NCBI GenBank assembly: GCA_965368515.1
Contig: CBDUNF010000017.1
Coordinates: 1-31,084, forward strand
DNA: 31,084 bases
Direction of reading: 5' to 3'
From: JAAETI01 sp965368515
GTDB lineage: Bacteria > Actinomycetota > Acidimicrobiia > Spongiisociales > UBA5794
The position numbers and the translations under genes were made by a program. The notes under the pieces are model-generated. The model searched no databases, was not told the origin of the DNA, and saw nothing but the letters and a program-made list of their open reading frames with translations. Shown here one piece after another: positions 15,454-22,888 of this stretch; position 1 is the stretch's first letter; the number at the start of each line of letters is the position of its first letter.

Positions 15454-16059
15454 ATGGCACTGGTGGCGAGCGGAAGGGAGTGGCGGCGACGAGCAATCGT
15501 CGCCGCTCTCTTTGCCCTCGTGGACGGTGAGGCTTCGTCGATCGACAGTGTTGGTGAGCGTCTCGACGCCGACCATTTGGTGTCGCGACTATTCCGCGAT
15601 GAGGGAGTCGCGCTGGTCCGCCTGGCGCGGCTGTTTACGGACGACCGCAACGCTGCGGAGGACTTGGTGCAGGAGGCCTTCATTCGCCTCCACCGCTCCT
15701 CGGGTCGCATCCGTGATTCCGAGAAAGCTGCGGCCTACCTGCGATCCATCGTTCTCAACCTCGCCCGCGACCACAACCGCCGTGGCCTCATGTCATTGCG
15801 TCATCGTGATGCGATGAAGACGGGTGAGGAGTCGGTTCCGCTCGAGGATCTGGTTGCCGCCACGGCCGAGCAGAAGAGAGTCGTCGATGCGTTGCGCGAC
15901 CTTGCACCCCGCCAGCGGGACTGCCTCGTTCTGAGGTTCTTCCATGACCTCACCGCAAGCGAGATTGGTGCAACCCTCGGGATATCGCCCAATTCGGTCA
16001 AGACCCACTGCCGCCGAGGCATGGCGACTCTGGAAGCCCGCCTTGGGGGTGTCGAATGA
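15454..16059 (+). CDS. ECF-type RNA polymerase sigma factor
   Basis: 201 aa. After a 40-residue N-terminal extension, region 2 spans about 45-112 (LARLFTDDRNAAEDLVQEAFIRLH, then YLRSIVLNLARDHNRR) and region 4 about 138-198 (LRDLAPRQRDCLVLRFF, with the helix-turn-helix TASEIGATLGISPNSVKTHCRRGM). There is no region 3, as expected for group IV sigma factors; it resembles the SigE-like ECFs of actinobacteria. The ATG has AAGGAGC 6 nt upstream and follows the SOD-like gene by 11 nt. It overlaps the next gene by 4 nt (ATGA), the usual coupling of a sigma factor to its anti-sigma factor. It probably recognises the twin promoters at 14406 and 16773, which lie in its own operon and just after it. Confidence 0.93.
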   Translation: MALVASGREWRRRAIVAALFALVDGEASSIDSVGERLDADHLVSRLFRDEGVALVRLARLFTDDRNAAEDLVQEAFIRLHRSSGRIRDSEKAAAYLRSIVLNLARDHNRRGLMSLRHRDAMKTGEESVPLEDLVAATAEQKRVVDALRDLAPRQRDCLVLRFFHDLTASEIGATLGISPNSVKTHCRRGMATLEARLGGVE

Positions 16060-16745
16060 ACATCGAGCAACGACTGACTGAGACGCTGGACGCGGCTCGC
16101 CGGTATAAGCCGAGCCCGGACCTCTGGGATCGTGTCGTGCACTCCATCGACGAGGACCGGCAGCATCGGCGACGAATCTGGACCACGATCATCAGCATTT
16201 CGGCAGCGGTCCTCATCGCGACTGTCGTGTGTATCGCGAGTCTCGAACGAAGCCCGATGACTCAGGTAGGGACTGGGTACCGCCTCAATTGGCGTGTGCT
16301 CCAAGCCCTTGAGTTCGTACTGCTCGCGACACTGGTTGCGGTGCTCGGCCCGAATATCCGTCGCTTTGGGCGCGGGTACGTCACGGACATCCTTCATTCG
16401 AGTCCGGCGACCGGCGCCCGCCTCCTCGGACTCCTGGACACGGCCTACTACTTGGTCTTTTCCGGGTATCTGCTGGTCACGGTCAGGTTGGTGGAGCCAT
16501 CCGTATATGCGGCTTGGAGCATCGGTCAGCAGGTCCAAGAATCCGCGTTGCGGATCGGCGGCTTGCTCTTGGTGATGGGACTACTGCACGGCGCGACACT
16601 TGTCGTCATGCCGCTTGTTGGGTTGGTCTTCAACGCAACCAGGGCCGGCCGCAAACTTCCGAGATGGGTGAATGTCATTCTCATTCTCGTTGCCGCCCAG
16701 ATCGTCATGAACCTGCCAGCGCTGTTGCTGCTCGGGTCCTTCTAG
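16056..16745 (+). CDS. Putative membrane anti-sigma factor with four-helix sensor domain
   Basis: 229 aa. Residues 1-40 are a short charged cytoplasmic region (RYKPSPDLWDRVVHSIDEDRQHRRR), followed by a membrane helix (41-62) and a hydrophobic domain from about 77 to 225. There is no zinc-binding HxxxCxxC motif, so it is not a ZAS-type anti-sigma factor. The assignment rests on the 4-nt overlap with the sigma gene and the layout of cytoplasmic head plus membrane domain. Its region 77-195 is homologous to the 137-aa protein at 14473: VLGPNIRRFGRGY, PATGARL, LLDTAYYLVF and RIGGLLLVMGLLHG occur in the same order and spacing. It has one extra C-terminal helix (204-227). Confidence 0.72.
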   Translation: MNIEQRLTETLDAARRYKPSPDLWDRVVHSIDEDRQHRRRIWTTIISISAAVLIATVVCIASLERSPMTQVGTGYRLNWRVLQALEFVLLATLVAVLGPNIRRFGRGYVTDILHSSPATGARLLGLLDTAYYLVFSGYLLVTVRLVEPSVYAAWSIGQQVQESALRIGGLLLVMGLLHGATLVVMPLVGLVFNATRAGRKLPRWVNVILILVAAQIVMNLPALLLLGSF

Positions 16746-16772
16746 GCGTGCCGTGAGATACGCTTTTCGTTG

Positions 16773-16805
16773 GTGTCACCCGTTCCATACTCGAGAACGT
16801 CTGTA
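16773..16805 (+). promoter_or_regulatory. ECF-type promoter of the downstream membrane-protein gene
   Basis: GTGTCACCCG, 15 nt, CGTCTGTA, the same two elements and spacing as at 14406-14438. It ends 26 nt before the GTG at 16832 and starts 28 nt after the anti-sigma stop codon. Confidence 0.7.
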
Positions 16806-16831
16806 TAGGCAGGCAGCAAGAAGGAGCGAAC

Positions 16832-17626
16832 GTGACATCCGACGTCGTGCGTCTGGCCAAGTTCGATAGGGCCCCAGCCAATTTGTTGATCCGCGAAATC
16901 GCTGCATCCGGGCTCGCAGCCGCTCTCGCTGGTGTCCTTGTGGGTGGAATTGGTGGACGGCTGGCTATGCGAGTCTCGGCTCTGCTCAATCCGTCGCTAA
17001 GTGGTGCCGTCTCGGAGAACGGGAATCGAATCGGCGACATTACGGCAGAGGGAACCATTGCGCTGGTCCTGTTCGGAGGTCTCTTGAGCGGAATGCTTGC
17101 CGCAGTCGCATGGGTCTTGATTCGCCCTTGGTTGCCGGCAGGCCGCTGGCGCCGCCCGGCTGCCGCTGTGGCGGCCATCGGTGTCGTTGGGTTCTTCGTG
17201 GTGCAGGCTGACAACTTCGATTTCTCGCTCCTCAAGCCAGCGTGGATCCACGTGGTGATGTTCACGGCAATCGTCGGTGGGGCCGGGTCACTCACTGATT
17301 GGTTGGACCGCCGTTTCGTGACTCGGCTTCGAGACTCGCGCGCATTCACGCTTCCTGCCGTAACTGTCCTCATGATGGGAGTGCCGCTCGCTCTGCCCAC
17401 CTTGGGCTCCTTCTTCCTGACAGACTTCTGTGCTTGTCAGGTCTCACCGCGCTTCACCGGGGTGTTTCTGCTGGGCGTCTTTGTTGCATCGGCAGTGACC
17501 TGGGTATGGCGGTGGAGAGGATGGATTGTCCCAACTCGGATTGTCGTAATGGGGCGGGTGGCGAGCGCCGGTGCTGTCATCGCGGGCTTGAAGTACTACG
17601 GCGACCAGGTCTTGAGAATCATGTGA
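16832..17626 (+). CDS. Multi-pass membrane protein, likely ECF regulon member
   Basis: 264 aa with roughly seven hydrophobic segments. Near the N-terminus, after a short cytoplasmic stretch, is a Gly-rich helix with GGIGGRLAMR (38-47), which I recall as a recurring motif in unassigned actinobacterial membrane proteins. A polar loop after it (LNPSLSGAVSENGNRIGDIT) and a Cys pair FCAC in the later half are also visible. I do not recognise a function. The GTG start has AAGGAG 6 nt upstream. Expression probably depends on the ECF promoter at 16773. The stop codon is 7 nt before the right 32-bp repeat, so this is the last gene of the bracketed module. Confidence 0.75.
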   Translation: MTSDVVRLAKFDRAPANLLIREIAASGLAAALAGVLVGGIGGRLAMRVSALLNPSLSGAVSENGNRIGDITAEGTIALVLFGGLLSGMLAAVAWVLIRPWLPAGRWRRPAAAVAAIGVVGFFVVQADNFDFSLLKPAWIHVVMFTAIVGGAGSLTDWLDRRFVTRLRDSRAFTLPAVTVLMMGVPLALPTLGSFFLTDFCACQVSPRFTGVFLLGVFVASAVTWVWRWRGWIVPTRIVVMGRVASAGAVIAGLKYYGDQVLRIM

Positions 17627-17633
17627 TGACGGT

Positions 17634-17665
17634 GATCGGTGGCAGCTCTGCTGCGGTGTGCCGAG
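17634..17665 (+). repeat. 32-bp direct repeat, right copy
   Basis: Exact copy of 14244-14275, here non-coding, just after the membrane-protein stop. Read in the decarboxylase frame it continues from SVAALLRCAE into 22 more codons (SPEWAARL...) before a stop at about 17730. This could be the remnant of the original decarboxylase 3' end. Confidence 0.85.
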
Positions 17666-17762
17666 AGCCCTGAATGGGCAGCCAGGTTGCCGGGACGGCG
17701 GCGCAGCCGATCAGCGTGCCGGGAGATGTAGATTCACAGGTACCGAGTACAAGGGGAATCCG

Positions 17763-18500
17763 ATGAGCGGGCGTCTGGCGAACAAGGTCGCAGTTGTCAC
17801 TGGGGCCGGGCAGGGTATCGGTCGGGCGTCCGCTATTGCGTACGCAGATGAGGGGGCAACGGTCTGGGCCATCGATCTGAATCCCGATTCTCTCGCTGAC
17901 CTCTACCGCGAGCGGGCCGAGATAACCACATCCGTTCTCGACGTCACAGACCGATTCGGTGTCGAGCAGTTGGCTTCTACTGTTGGGCCAACCGATGTGC
18001 TTTTCAATTGTGCCGGATACGTCCATGCAGGTGGTGTGGATGAGTGCACGGAGGCAGACTGGGACGCGGCGATGGACATCAACGTCAAGTCGATGTTTCT
18101 GATGGCCAAGGCGTTTCTGACGACGATGCGACCGGGCGCCAGCATCATCAACATGGCTTCGGTTGCGTCCAGTATCAGCGGCGTTCCCGGGAGGTTTGCA
18201 TACGGTGCATCCAAGGCAGCGGTGATTGGGCTCACCAAAGCGACCGCAGCCGACCTGGTCGACCGCGGCATACGCTGCAACGCGATCGCACCCGGAACGG
18301 TGGATTCGCCATCGCTCGAGCAGCGTCTGGCCGAATTCGGCGACCCCGAGGAGGCTCGTGCGAGATTCATCGCACGACAGCCGATGGGGCGTCTCGGCAG
18401 TCCGGAGGAGATCGCGGCATTGGCCGTGTACCTGGCATCCGATGACTCCGCCTACACGACCGGAAGTGTCTATGTCATCGATGGCGGCATGACTCTCTGA
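17763..18500 (+). CDS. SDR oxidoreductase, 2-keto-3-deoxy-L-fuconate dehydrogenase-like
   Basis: 245 aa from the ATG at 17763 (AAGGGG about 6 nt upstream). It is a classical short-chain dehydrogenase: VTGAGQGIG nucleotide loop, IDLN after beta2 (NAD preference), NCAGYVHAGG, and the catalytic Ser of NMASVASS with Tyr/Lys of YGASKAAV. The whole chain closely follows the DHRS6/BDH2 and bacterial 2-keto-3-deoxy-L-fuconate dehydrogenase subgroup: LDVTD, FNCAGYVHxG, MDINVKSMFLMAKAFL, IRCNAIAPGTVDSPSLEQR and the final IDGG. In that pathway it oxidises the C4 hydroxyl of 2-keto-3-deoxy-fuconate with NAD. First gene of a four-gene operon. Confidence 0.85.
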   Translation: MSGRLANKVAVVTGAGQGIGRASAIAYADEGATVWAIDLNPDSLADLYRERAEITTSVLDVTDRFGVEQLASTVGPTDVLFNCAGYVHAGGVDECTEADWDAAMDINVKSMFLMAKAFLTTMRPGASIINMASVASSISGVPGRFAYGASKAAVIGLTKATAADLVDRGIRCNAIAPGTVDSPSLEQRLAEFGDPEEARARFIARQPMGRLGSPEEIAALAVYLASDDSAYTTGSVYVIDGGMTL

Positions 18501-18511
18501 AGGGAGACGAT

Positions 18512-19357
18512 GTGAAACTGGTTCGTTATGGCGAGAAGGGCGCAGAGCTGCCGGGCATCGTTGATCACGAGGGTCGTATCCGGTCACTGGCCGACCACGT
18601 CCCCGACATCGCCGGCCGGGTGCTCGAGCCTGATGGCGTGAGGGCGATTGCGGCACTCGCGATCGACACACTCCCCACCGTTGAGGAGTCGGTGCGAGTC
18701 GGGCCTTGCGTCGGGGCAGTGGGAAAGATCGTATGTATCGGCCTCAACTACTCAGATCATGCCGCTGAATCGGGTATGGAGCTGCCCATTGAGCCCGTCT
18801 TGTTCATGAAAGCTACCTCGTCGATCAGCGGTCCCTACGACAACGTTGAGCTTCCTCGCGGCGAGCACAAGGGTGACTGGGAGATCGAGCTTGGTGTGGT
18901 CATCGGTGCACCGGCGAAATACGTGTCGACGGAGGATGCTCGCAGCCACATTGCCGGGTACTGCGTTGTCAATGATCTGTCGGCGCGGGAAGCCCAGCTC
19001 GAGGGCACCGGACAGTGGGTGAAAGGGAAGTCGGCCGACACGTTTGCACCCATCGGACCGTGGCTCGTAACGTCCGACGAGGTGCCGGACCCGCAGAACC
19101 TTGCGATGTGGCTCGCCGTGGATGGCCACCGCTATCAGGATGGAAACACGAAGACCATGGTCTTCGGTGTGGACGAACTAGTCGCCTACGTCAGTAGATT
19201 CATGTCGCTTCAGCCGGGGGACATCATCAGTACCGGCACGCCGCCCGGGGTCGGTCTTGGGCTCGACCCGCAGGTGTGGCTCCAACCCGGCAACGTGATG
19301 GAGCTAGGCATCGCCGGGCTCGGTAAGCAACGTCAGTTGGTGGTGGAAGCACAATGA
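18512..19357 (+). CDS. Fumarylacetoacetate hydrolase family protein, 2,4-diketo-3-deoxy-L-fuconate hydrolase-like
   Basis: 281 aa from a GTG with AAGGGAG upstream, 11 nt after the SDR stop. The FAH fold is shown by KIVCIGLNYSDHAAE, PVLFMKATSSISGPYDNV, the metal-binding DWEIELGVVIG, YCVVNDLSAREAQ, GKSADTFAPIGPWLV and ISTGTPPGVGLG. The subgroup with an N-terminal MKLVRYGxxGxExPGI region includes enzymes that cleave 2,4-diketo-3-deoxy sugar acids; 2,4-diketo-3-deoxy-L-fuconate gives pyruvate and L-lactate. Its position right after a KDF dehydrogenase-like SDR supports that role over tyrosine degradation. Its stop overlaps the dehydratase start by 4 nt. Confidence 0.85.
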   Translation: MKLVRYGEKGAELPGIVDHEGRIRSLADHVPDIAGRVLEPDGVRAIAALAIDTLPTVEESVRVGPCVGAVGKIVCIGLNYSDHAAESGMELPIEPVLFMKATSSISGPYDNVELPRGEHKGDWEIELGVVIGAPAKYVSTEDARSHIAGYCVVNDLSAREAQLEGTGQWVKGKSADTFAPIGPWLVTSDEVPDPQNLAMWLAVDGHRYQDGNTKTMVFGVDELVAYVSRFMSLQPGDIISTGTPPGVGLGLDPQVWLQPGNVMELGIAGLGKQRQLVVEAQ

Positions 19358-21087
19358 ACGAGACCAAAGTCACGGCTCCGGAGCTGCGTAGCGCCCGTTG
19401 GTATGGAGGCCTCGATCGCGACGGCTTCATTCACCGCAGCTGGATGAAGTCAGATGGGTATCCCGAGGACTTGTTCGTCGGCAAGCCGATGATCGGCATT
19501 TGCTCGAGTTGGTCAGAGCTAACCCCCTGCAACAGCCATCTCGATGAGATTGCCGAGGTCGTAAAACGCGGAGTCTGGGAAGCCGGGGGCGTACCGCTCG
19601 TTTTCCCTGCAATGTCCCTGGGGGAGACGCAGATGCTCCCCACTGCGATGCTGTTCCGCAATCTGATGGCGATGGCGGTGGAAGAATCCATTCGGGGCAA
19701 CCCCATCGACGGAGTCGTGCTGCTCGGGGGCTGCGATAAGAACACGCCCGCACAGTTGATGGGCGCTGCCAGCGTTGACCTGCCCACCATCGTCCTGTCC
19801 GGTGGGCCGAAACTCAACGGGAAGTTCCGTGGCGAGGATGTGGGCAGCGGGACCTCGGTGTGGCAGTACTCGGAGGCGGTGCGGGCGGGGGAGATGTCAA
19901 CCGACGACTTCATGGCCGCAGAGTCGTGCATGTCACGCAGCAAGGGTTTCTGTAACACGATGGGTACGGCGTCGACGATGGCCTGTCTGGTTGAGGCGAT
20001 GGGTATCACGCTGCCGCAGAACGCGGCTATCCCGGCGGTGGACTCGAGACGCAACGTGCTGGCCCACCTCACAGGTCGCCGGATCGTCGAAATGGTCCAC
20101 GCTGATGTTCGGCCGTCACAGATCCTCACGCGGGAAGCCTTCGCCAACGCGATCCGCGTATGCGCCGCGATCGGCGGTTCGACAAACGCCGTAGTTCATC
20201 TGCTTGCGATTGCCGGTCGGTTGGGCATCGATTTCGAACTCGATGATTGGGATCGGTTTGGCACAGACATACCGCTGTTGGTGAACCTGATGCCGGCGGG
20301 GGAGCATCTGATGGAGGATTTCTACTACGCCGGTGGGCTGCCCGCTGTCATGCGAGAGCTCGGCGATCGGTTGGACGGCGATGTGCATACGGTCTCCGGT
20401 GTGTCGCTCGGCGAGCAGATCAGCGGAGCCGAGCGCATCGGTACGGACGTCATTCGTCCGATCTTCGATCCTCTGCGTGACGATGCCGGGATCACCGTGC
20501 TTCGCGGAAACCTGGCTCCGGACGGAGCGATCATCAAACCTGCCGCGGCAACGGGAGCGCTGCTCCAGCACACCGGGCGGGCGGTCGTGTTCGAGAACAT
20601 TGAGGACTTCAAGGCGCGGATCGACGACCCGGCGCTGGAGGTGGATGCCGATTCCGTCCTGGTGCTGAAGGGATGCGGTCCCCGTGGCTACCCCGGTATG
20701 CCCGAGGTTGGCAACATGCCACTGCCCAGGAAACTGCTGGAGCGAGGCGTGACGGACATGGTCCGTATCTCCGATGCTCGTATGAGCGGGACCGCGTACG
20801 GAACAGTTGTGCTTCATGTTTCGCCGGAGTCGGCTGCCGGCGGTCCGCTTGCGATCGTGGAAGAGGGCGACATGATCACCCTCGATGCCCAGGAGCGCAC
20901 GTTGCACTTGGAGGTGCCGGAGGACGAGATGGAGCGCAGGAGAGCCGCTCTGGTGTCGTCGCCGGACGAGTACTCGCGCGGCTACGCCCGCTTGTACATT
21001 GATCGTGTTCAGCAGGCACATCTCGGCGCCGACTTCGACTTCCTAGTTGGGTCGAGCGGAGATGAAGTGAAGAGGGAGTCACATTGA
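19354..21087 (+). CDS. IlvD/EDD family sugar-acid dehydratase
   Basis: 577 aa, the family length. Three cysteines match the iron-sulfur cluster ligands of L-arabinonate dehydratase: Cys59 (TPCNSH), Cys127 (GGCDKNTP) and Cys200 (GFCNTMGTASTM). Lys129 in the same GGCDK motif is also conserved. The opening SARWYGGLDRDGFIHRSWMKSDGYPEDLFVGKP and the segment LMEDFYYAGGLPAVM are those of the pentonate/hexonate branch rather than dihydroxy-acid dehydratase of branched-chain synthesis. In this operon it most likely dehydrates an aldonate such as L-fuconate (or L-arabinonate/L-galactonate) to the 2-keto-3-deoxy acid. It overlaps both neighbours by 4 nt. Confidence 0.87.
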   Translation: MNETKVTAPELRSARWYGGLDRDGFIHRSWMKSDGYPEDLFVGKPMIGICSSWSELTPCNSHLDEIAEVVKRGVWEAGGVPLVFPAMSLGETQMLPTAMLFRNLMAMAVEESIRGNPIDGVVLLGGCDKNTPAQLMGAASVDLPTIVLSGGPKLNGKFRGEDVGSGTSVWQYSEAVRAGEMSTDDFMAAESCMSRSKGFCNTMGTASTMACLVEAMGITLPQNAAIPAVDSRRNVLAHLTGRRIVEMVHADVRPSQILTREAFANAIRVCAAIGGSTNAVVHLLAIAGRLGIDFELDDWDRFGTDIPLLVNLMPAGEHLMEDFYYAGGLPAVMRELGDRLDGDVHTVSGVSLGEQISGAERIGTDVIRPIFDPLRDDAGITVLRGNLAPDGAIIKPAAATGALLQHTGRAVVFENIEDFKARIDDPALEVDADSVLVLKGCGPRGYPGMPEVGNMPLPRKLLERGVTDMVRISDARMSGTAYGTVVLHVSPESAAGGPLAIVEEGDMITLDAQERTLHLEVPEDEMERRRAALVSSPDEYSRGYARLYIDRVQQAHLGADFDFLVGSSGDEVKRESH

Positions 21088-21821
21088 GTGCGTTGGTGAC
21101 CGGGGCGGGGGGCGCAATCGGGAGTGCCGTTGCGCGACGGCTCGCCGCGGATGGTCATCGAGTGGCCGTTGTCGACATCGAACTAAGCAGTGCCGAGAGC
21201 GTCGCTGCGGAGATCGAGGCTGACGGGGGCTCCGCTATCGCCGTCGGCTGCGATCTGCGCAGCGAGTTCGAGATAGCTGCAGCATTTGCGGCCGCCGTCG
21301 ATGCGCACGGTCCGCTCAATATCCTGGTCAACAATGCCGCGGTGTTTCCATCGGGAGCTTTCGTCGACGTGACTGTTGCCGAGCTGGATGACACAACCGC
21401 CGTAAACCAGCGGGCGTACTTCCTGTGCTCACAGCAAGCAGCTCGCACGATGATGACAGCCGGGGGTGGTGCGATCGTCAATATCGCTTCAATCACCTGG
21501 CACGGCGGCTGGGCCGAGATGTCTCCGTATGTGGCCACCAAGGGCGCAATTGTCGCCATGACCCGGGCGCTGGCCACCGAATTGGGCAAGCATGAGATCC
21601 GAGTGAATGCCGTTGCCCCCGGTGCGTTCCCTACAGCAGCCGAGCGAGCACAACACCCCGATCTTGCAGGGTATGAGGCCAGGATCCTGGGATCACAGGC
21701 GCTGAAACGGCGAGGCACGTTCGAGGAGCTCGCCGCTGCAGTTTCGTTCCTTGCCGGGCCCGAGTCCGGATTCGTCACCGGTCAGACGCTCAACGTCGAC
21801 GGCGGCTGGATCATGTCCTAG
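21084..21821 (+). CDS. SDR oxidoreductase, probable sugar dehydrogenase of the operon
   Basis: 245 aa from a TTG that overlaps the dehydratase stop (TTGA), with GAGGGAG upstream. It has the SDR features VTGAGGAIG, DIE after beta2, NNAA, NIASITWH (Ser), YVATKGAI (Tyr, Lys), VAPGAFPTAAER and a C-terminal NVDGGWIM. The N-terminus is unusually short before the nucleotide loop (four residues). By position it could be the first step, oxidation of L-fucose or another aldose to the lactone, which would complete the path apart from a lactonase; this is inference. It could equally act on another intermediate. Confidence 0.82.
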   Translation: MSALVTGAGGAIGSAVARRLAADGHRVAVVDIELSSAESVAAEIEADGGSAIAVGCDLRSEFEIAAAFAAAVDAHGPLNILVNNAAVFPSGAFVDVTVAELDDTTAVNQRAYFLCSQQAARTMMTAGGGAIVNIASITWHGGWAEMSPYVATKGAIVAMTRALATELGKHEIRVNAVAPGAFPTAAERAQHPDLAGYEARILGSQALKRRGTFEELAAAVSFLAGPESGFVTGQTLNVDGGWIMS

Positions 21822-21909
21822 TCACTCGTTCCGAAAGGTTCGACATTCTGCTGCGCAGAAGTCGGCCGGTGCGGGTTCGGATAGGTGTGCGCTTCCGACG
21901 ACGAGCGCG

Positions 21910-21915
21910 TAGGTT
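21910..21915 (+). promoter_or_regulatory. -10 box of a leaderless gene (tandem GNAT)
   Basis: TAGGTT ends 6 nt before the ATG at 21922, with no Shine-Dalgarno between. Confidence 0.45.
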
Positions 21916-21921
21916 GGTCCC

Positions 21922-22830
21922 ATGTGGGTACGCGATATTGACGGCAGTGACATCGAGAATGTGCGGAGGATGGTCGCATCGCTCTGGAAGGGCGATGATC
22001 TGTGGAGGCCGGGACGCGCTGATCCCTATGAGGTGGATGCGGGCTGCATCGTCGGGGTTGACCGAGATGGTCTCGTAGTGGGCGTGGCAAGCTATCGCCC
22101 GTCTCAACTCCCGAAGTTTGGTGTCCTGCAGCTCGATGTTGGCGAAGGATGGCAGCGAGCCGGCATCGGTACCGCTCTGCTTGCGGAGGTCCGTGCGCGG
22201 TATCCCGGCGATCGGATGATGATGCGGGTCCGCCCATGGGATCAGGCTGCAACACAGTTCGGCGCAAAGCACGGCTTTGAGGTTGCCGAGCGCGTCGTCG
22301 AAGGCTGTGTCGACCCGTCGGCGTCGGCCCTATCGGAGTGGATCGACCTGACCAAGGCGACCATTCCCTTATCCGTCCATGTCCAGCCGGCGAGCGATTC
22401 GCAATGGTCACGACAGGCGGTGGGGTCCGTGTTGGAGAGGTGGTTCCATCGCCATCATGAGTGGCTTGGCAGTCCGGATCTGCCCGCAGCGCGGGCGGCC
22501 GCGTACTGTCTCGACACGGCTCTGGAGGGAACGCTTCAGGTCGCCGCGGTCTCCGGCGAGCTGGTCGGCGTCGGAGCACTGGTTCCCGACCCCTTTCAGC
22601 ATCGAGATGGGAGAGCGCACCTTGTCTATCTTGGAGTCGGAACCGCCGACCGCCCGGATGAGCGGGTAGTCGTCGCGGGTCTGGTTGCCCATTGTCTTGC
22701 AGCCGCCCGGGACCAGAAGCGACGAGTCCAGGTTGAAATCCAGCATCACCACCATGCTTTGTACGCGGTCACCGGTGGCTTGCCTACTGACGCTCTGTAT
22801 GACGGACTCGTCGTGCTTGTCGCGCCCTGA
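21922..22830 (+). CDS. GNAT family acetyltransferase with two GNAT-like halves
   Basis: 302 aa. The N-terminal half (1-145) has a complete acetyl-CoA loop in LDVGEGWQRAGIGTALLAEV, preceded by GLVVGVASYR and followed by AATQFGAKHGFEVAER, the hallmarks of a working GNAT domain. The second half (about 155-300) has a similar strand order (GELVGVGALVPDP, AHLVYLGVGTADRPDERVVVAGLVAHCL, HHHALYAVTGGL) with a looser loop, as in tandem GNAT proteins where one half is structural. The acceptor is unknown. It appears leaderless. It stands alone between the sugar-acid and iron operons. Confidence 0.83.
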   Translation: MWVRDIDGSDIENVRRMVASLWKGDDLWRPGRADPYEVDAGCIVGVDRDGLVVGVASYRPSQLPKFGVLQLDVGEGWQRAGIGTALLAEVRARYPGDRMMMRVRPWDQAATQFGAKHGFEVAERVVEGCVDPSASALSEWIDLTKATIPLSVHVQPASDSQWSRQAVGSVLERWFHRHHEWLGSPDLPAARAAAYCLDTALEGTLQVAAVSGELVGVGALVPDPFQHRDGRAHLVYLGVGTADRPDERVVVAGLVAHCLAAARDQKRRVQVEIQHHHHALYAVTGGLPTDALYDGLVVLVAP

Positions 22831-22882
22831 CTGGCCTACTGGATAGGGGACTTCTGGCCCTACAGGATTTCTACTACGGAGC

Positions 22883-22888
22883 TAGAGT
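22883..22888 (+). promoter_or_regulatory. -10 box of the leaderless iron-regulator gene
   Basis: TAGAGT ends 7 nt before the ATG at 22896. It abuts the DtxR-type palindrome, so bound regulator would cover the transcription start. Confidence 0.5.

Larger units (their letters stand above)
14276..17633 (+). other. Putative inserted module carrying the ECF sigma system
   Basis: The segment between the two 32-bp repeats contains only the five genes that appear functionally linked to the ECF sigma factor. No integrase, transposase or tRNA is inside, so if it moved it did so with help in trans or by recombination between repeats. Base composition is not visibly different by eye. The alternative is duplication of the gene end during a local rearrangement, or an assembly error. 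Confidence 0.4.

Noticed and set aside
17619..18671. Minus-strand open frame of 350 codons over the SDR gene
   Set aside because: It is antisense to a clear SDR with full motifs; there is no start signal and the composition is Arg/Ser/Pro-rich, typical of shadow frames.
20116..21021. Minus-strand open frame of 301 codons over the dehydratase gene
   Set aside because: Antisense to a gene with conserved iron-sulfur motifs; no recognisable domain or ribosome-binding site.
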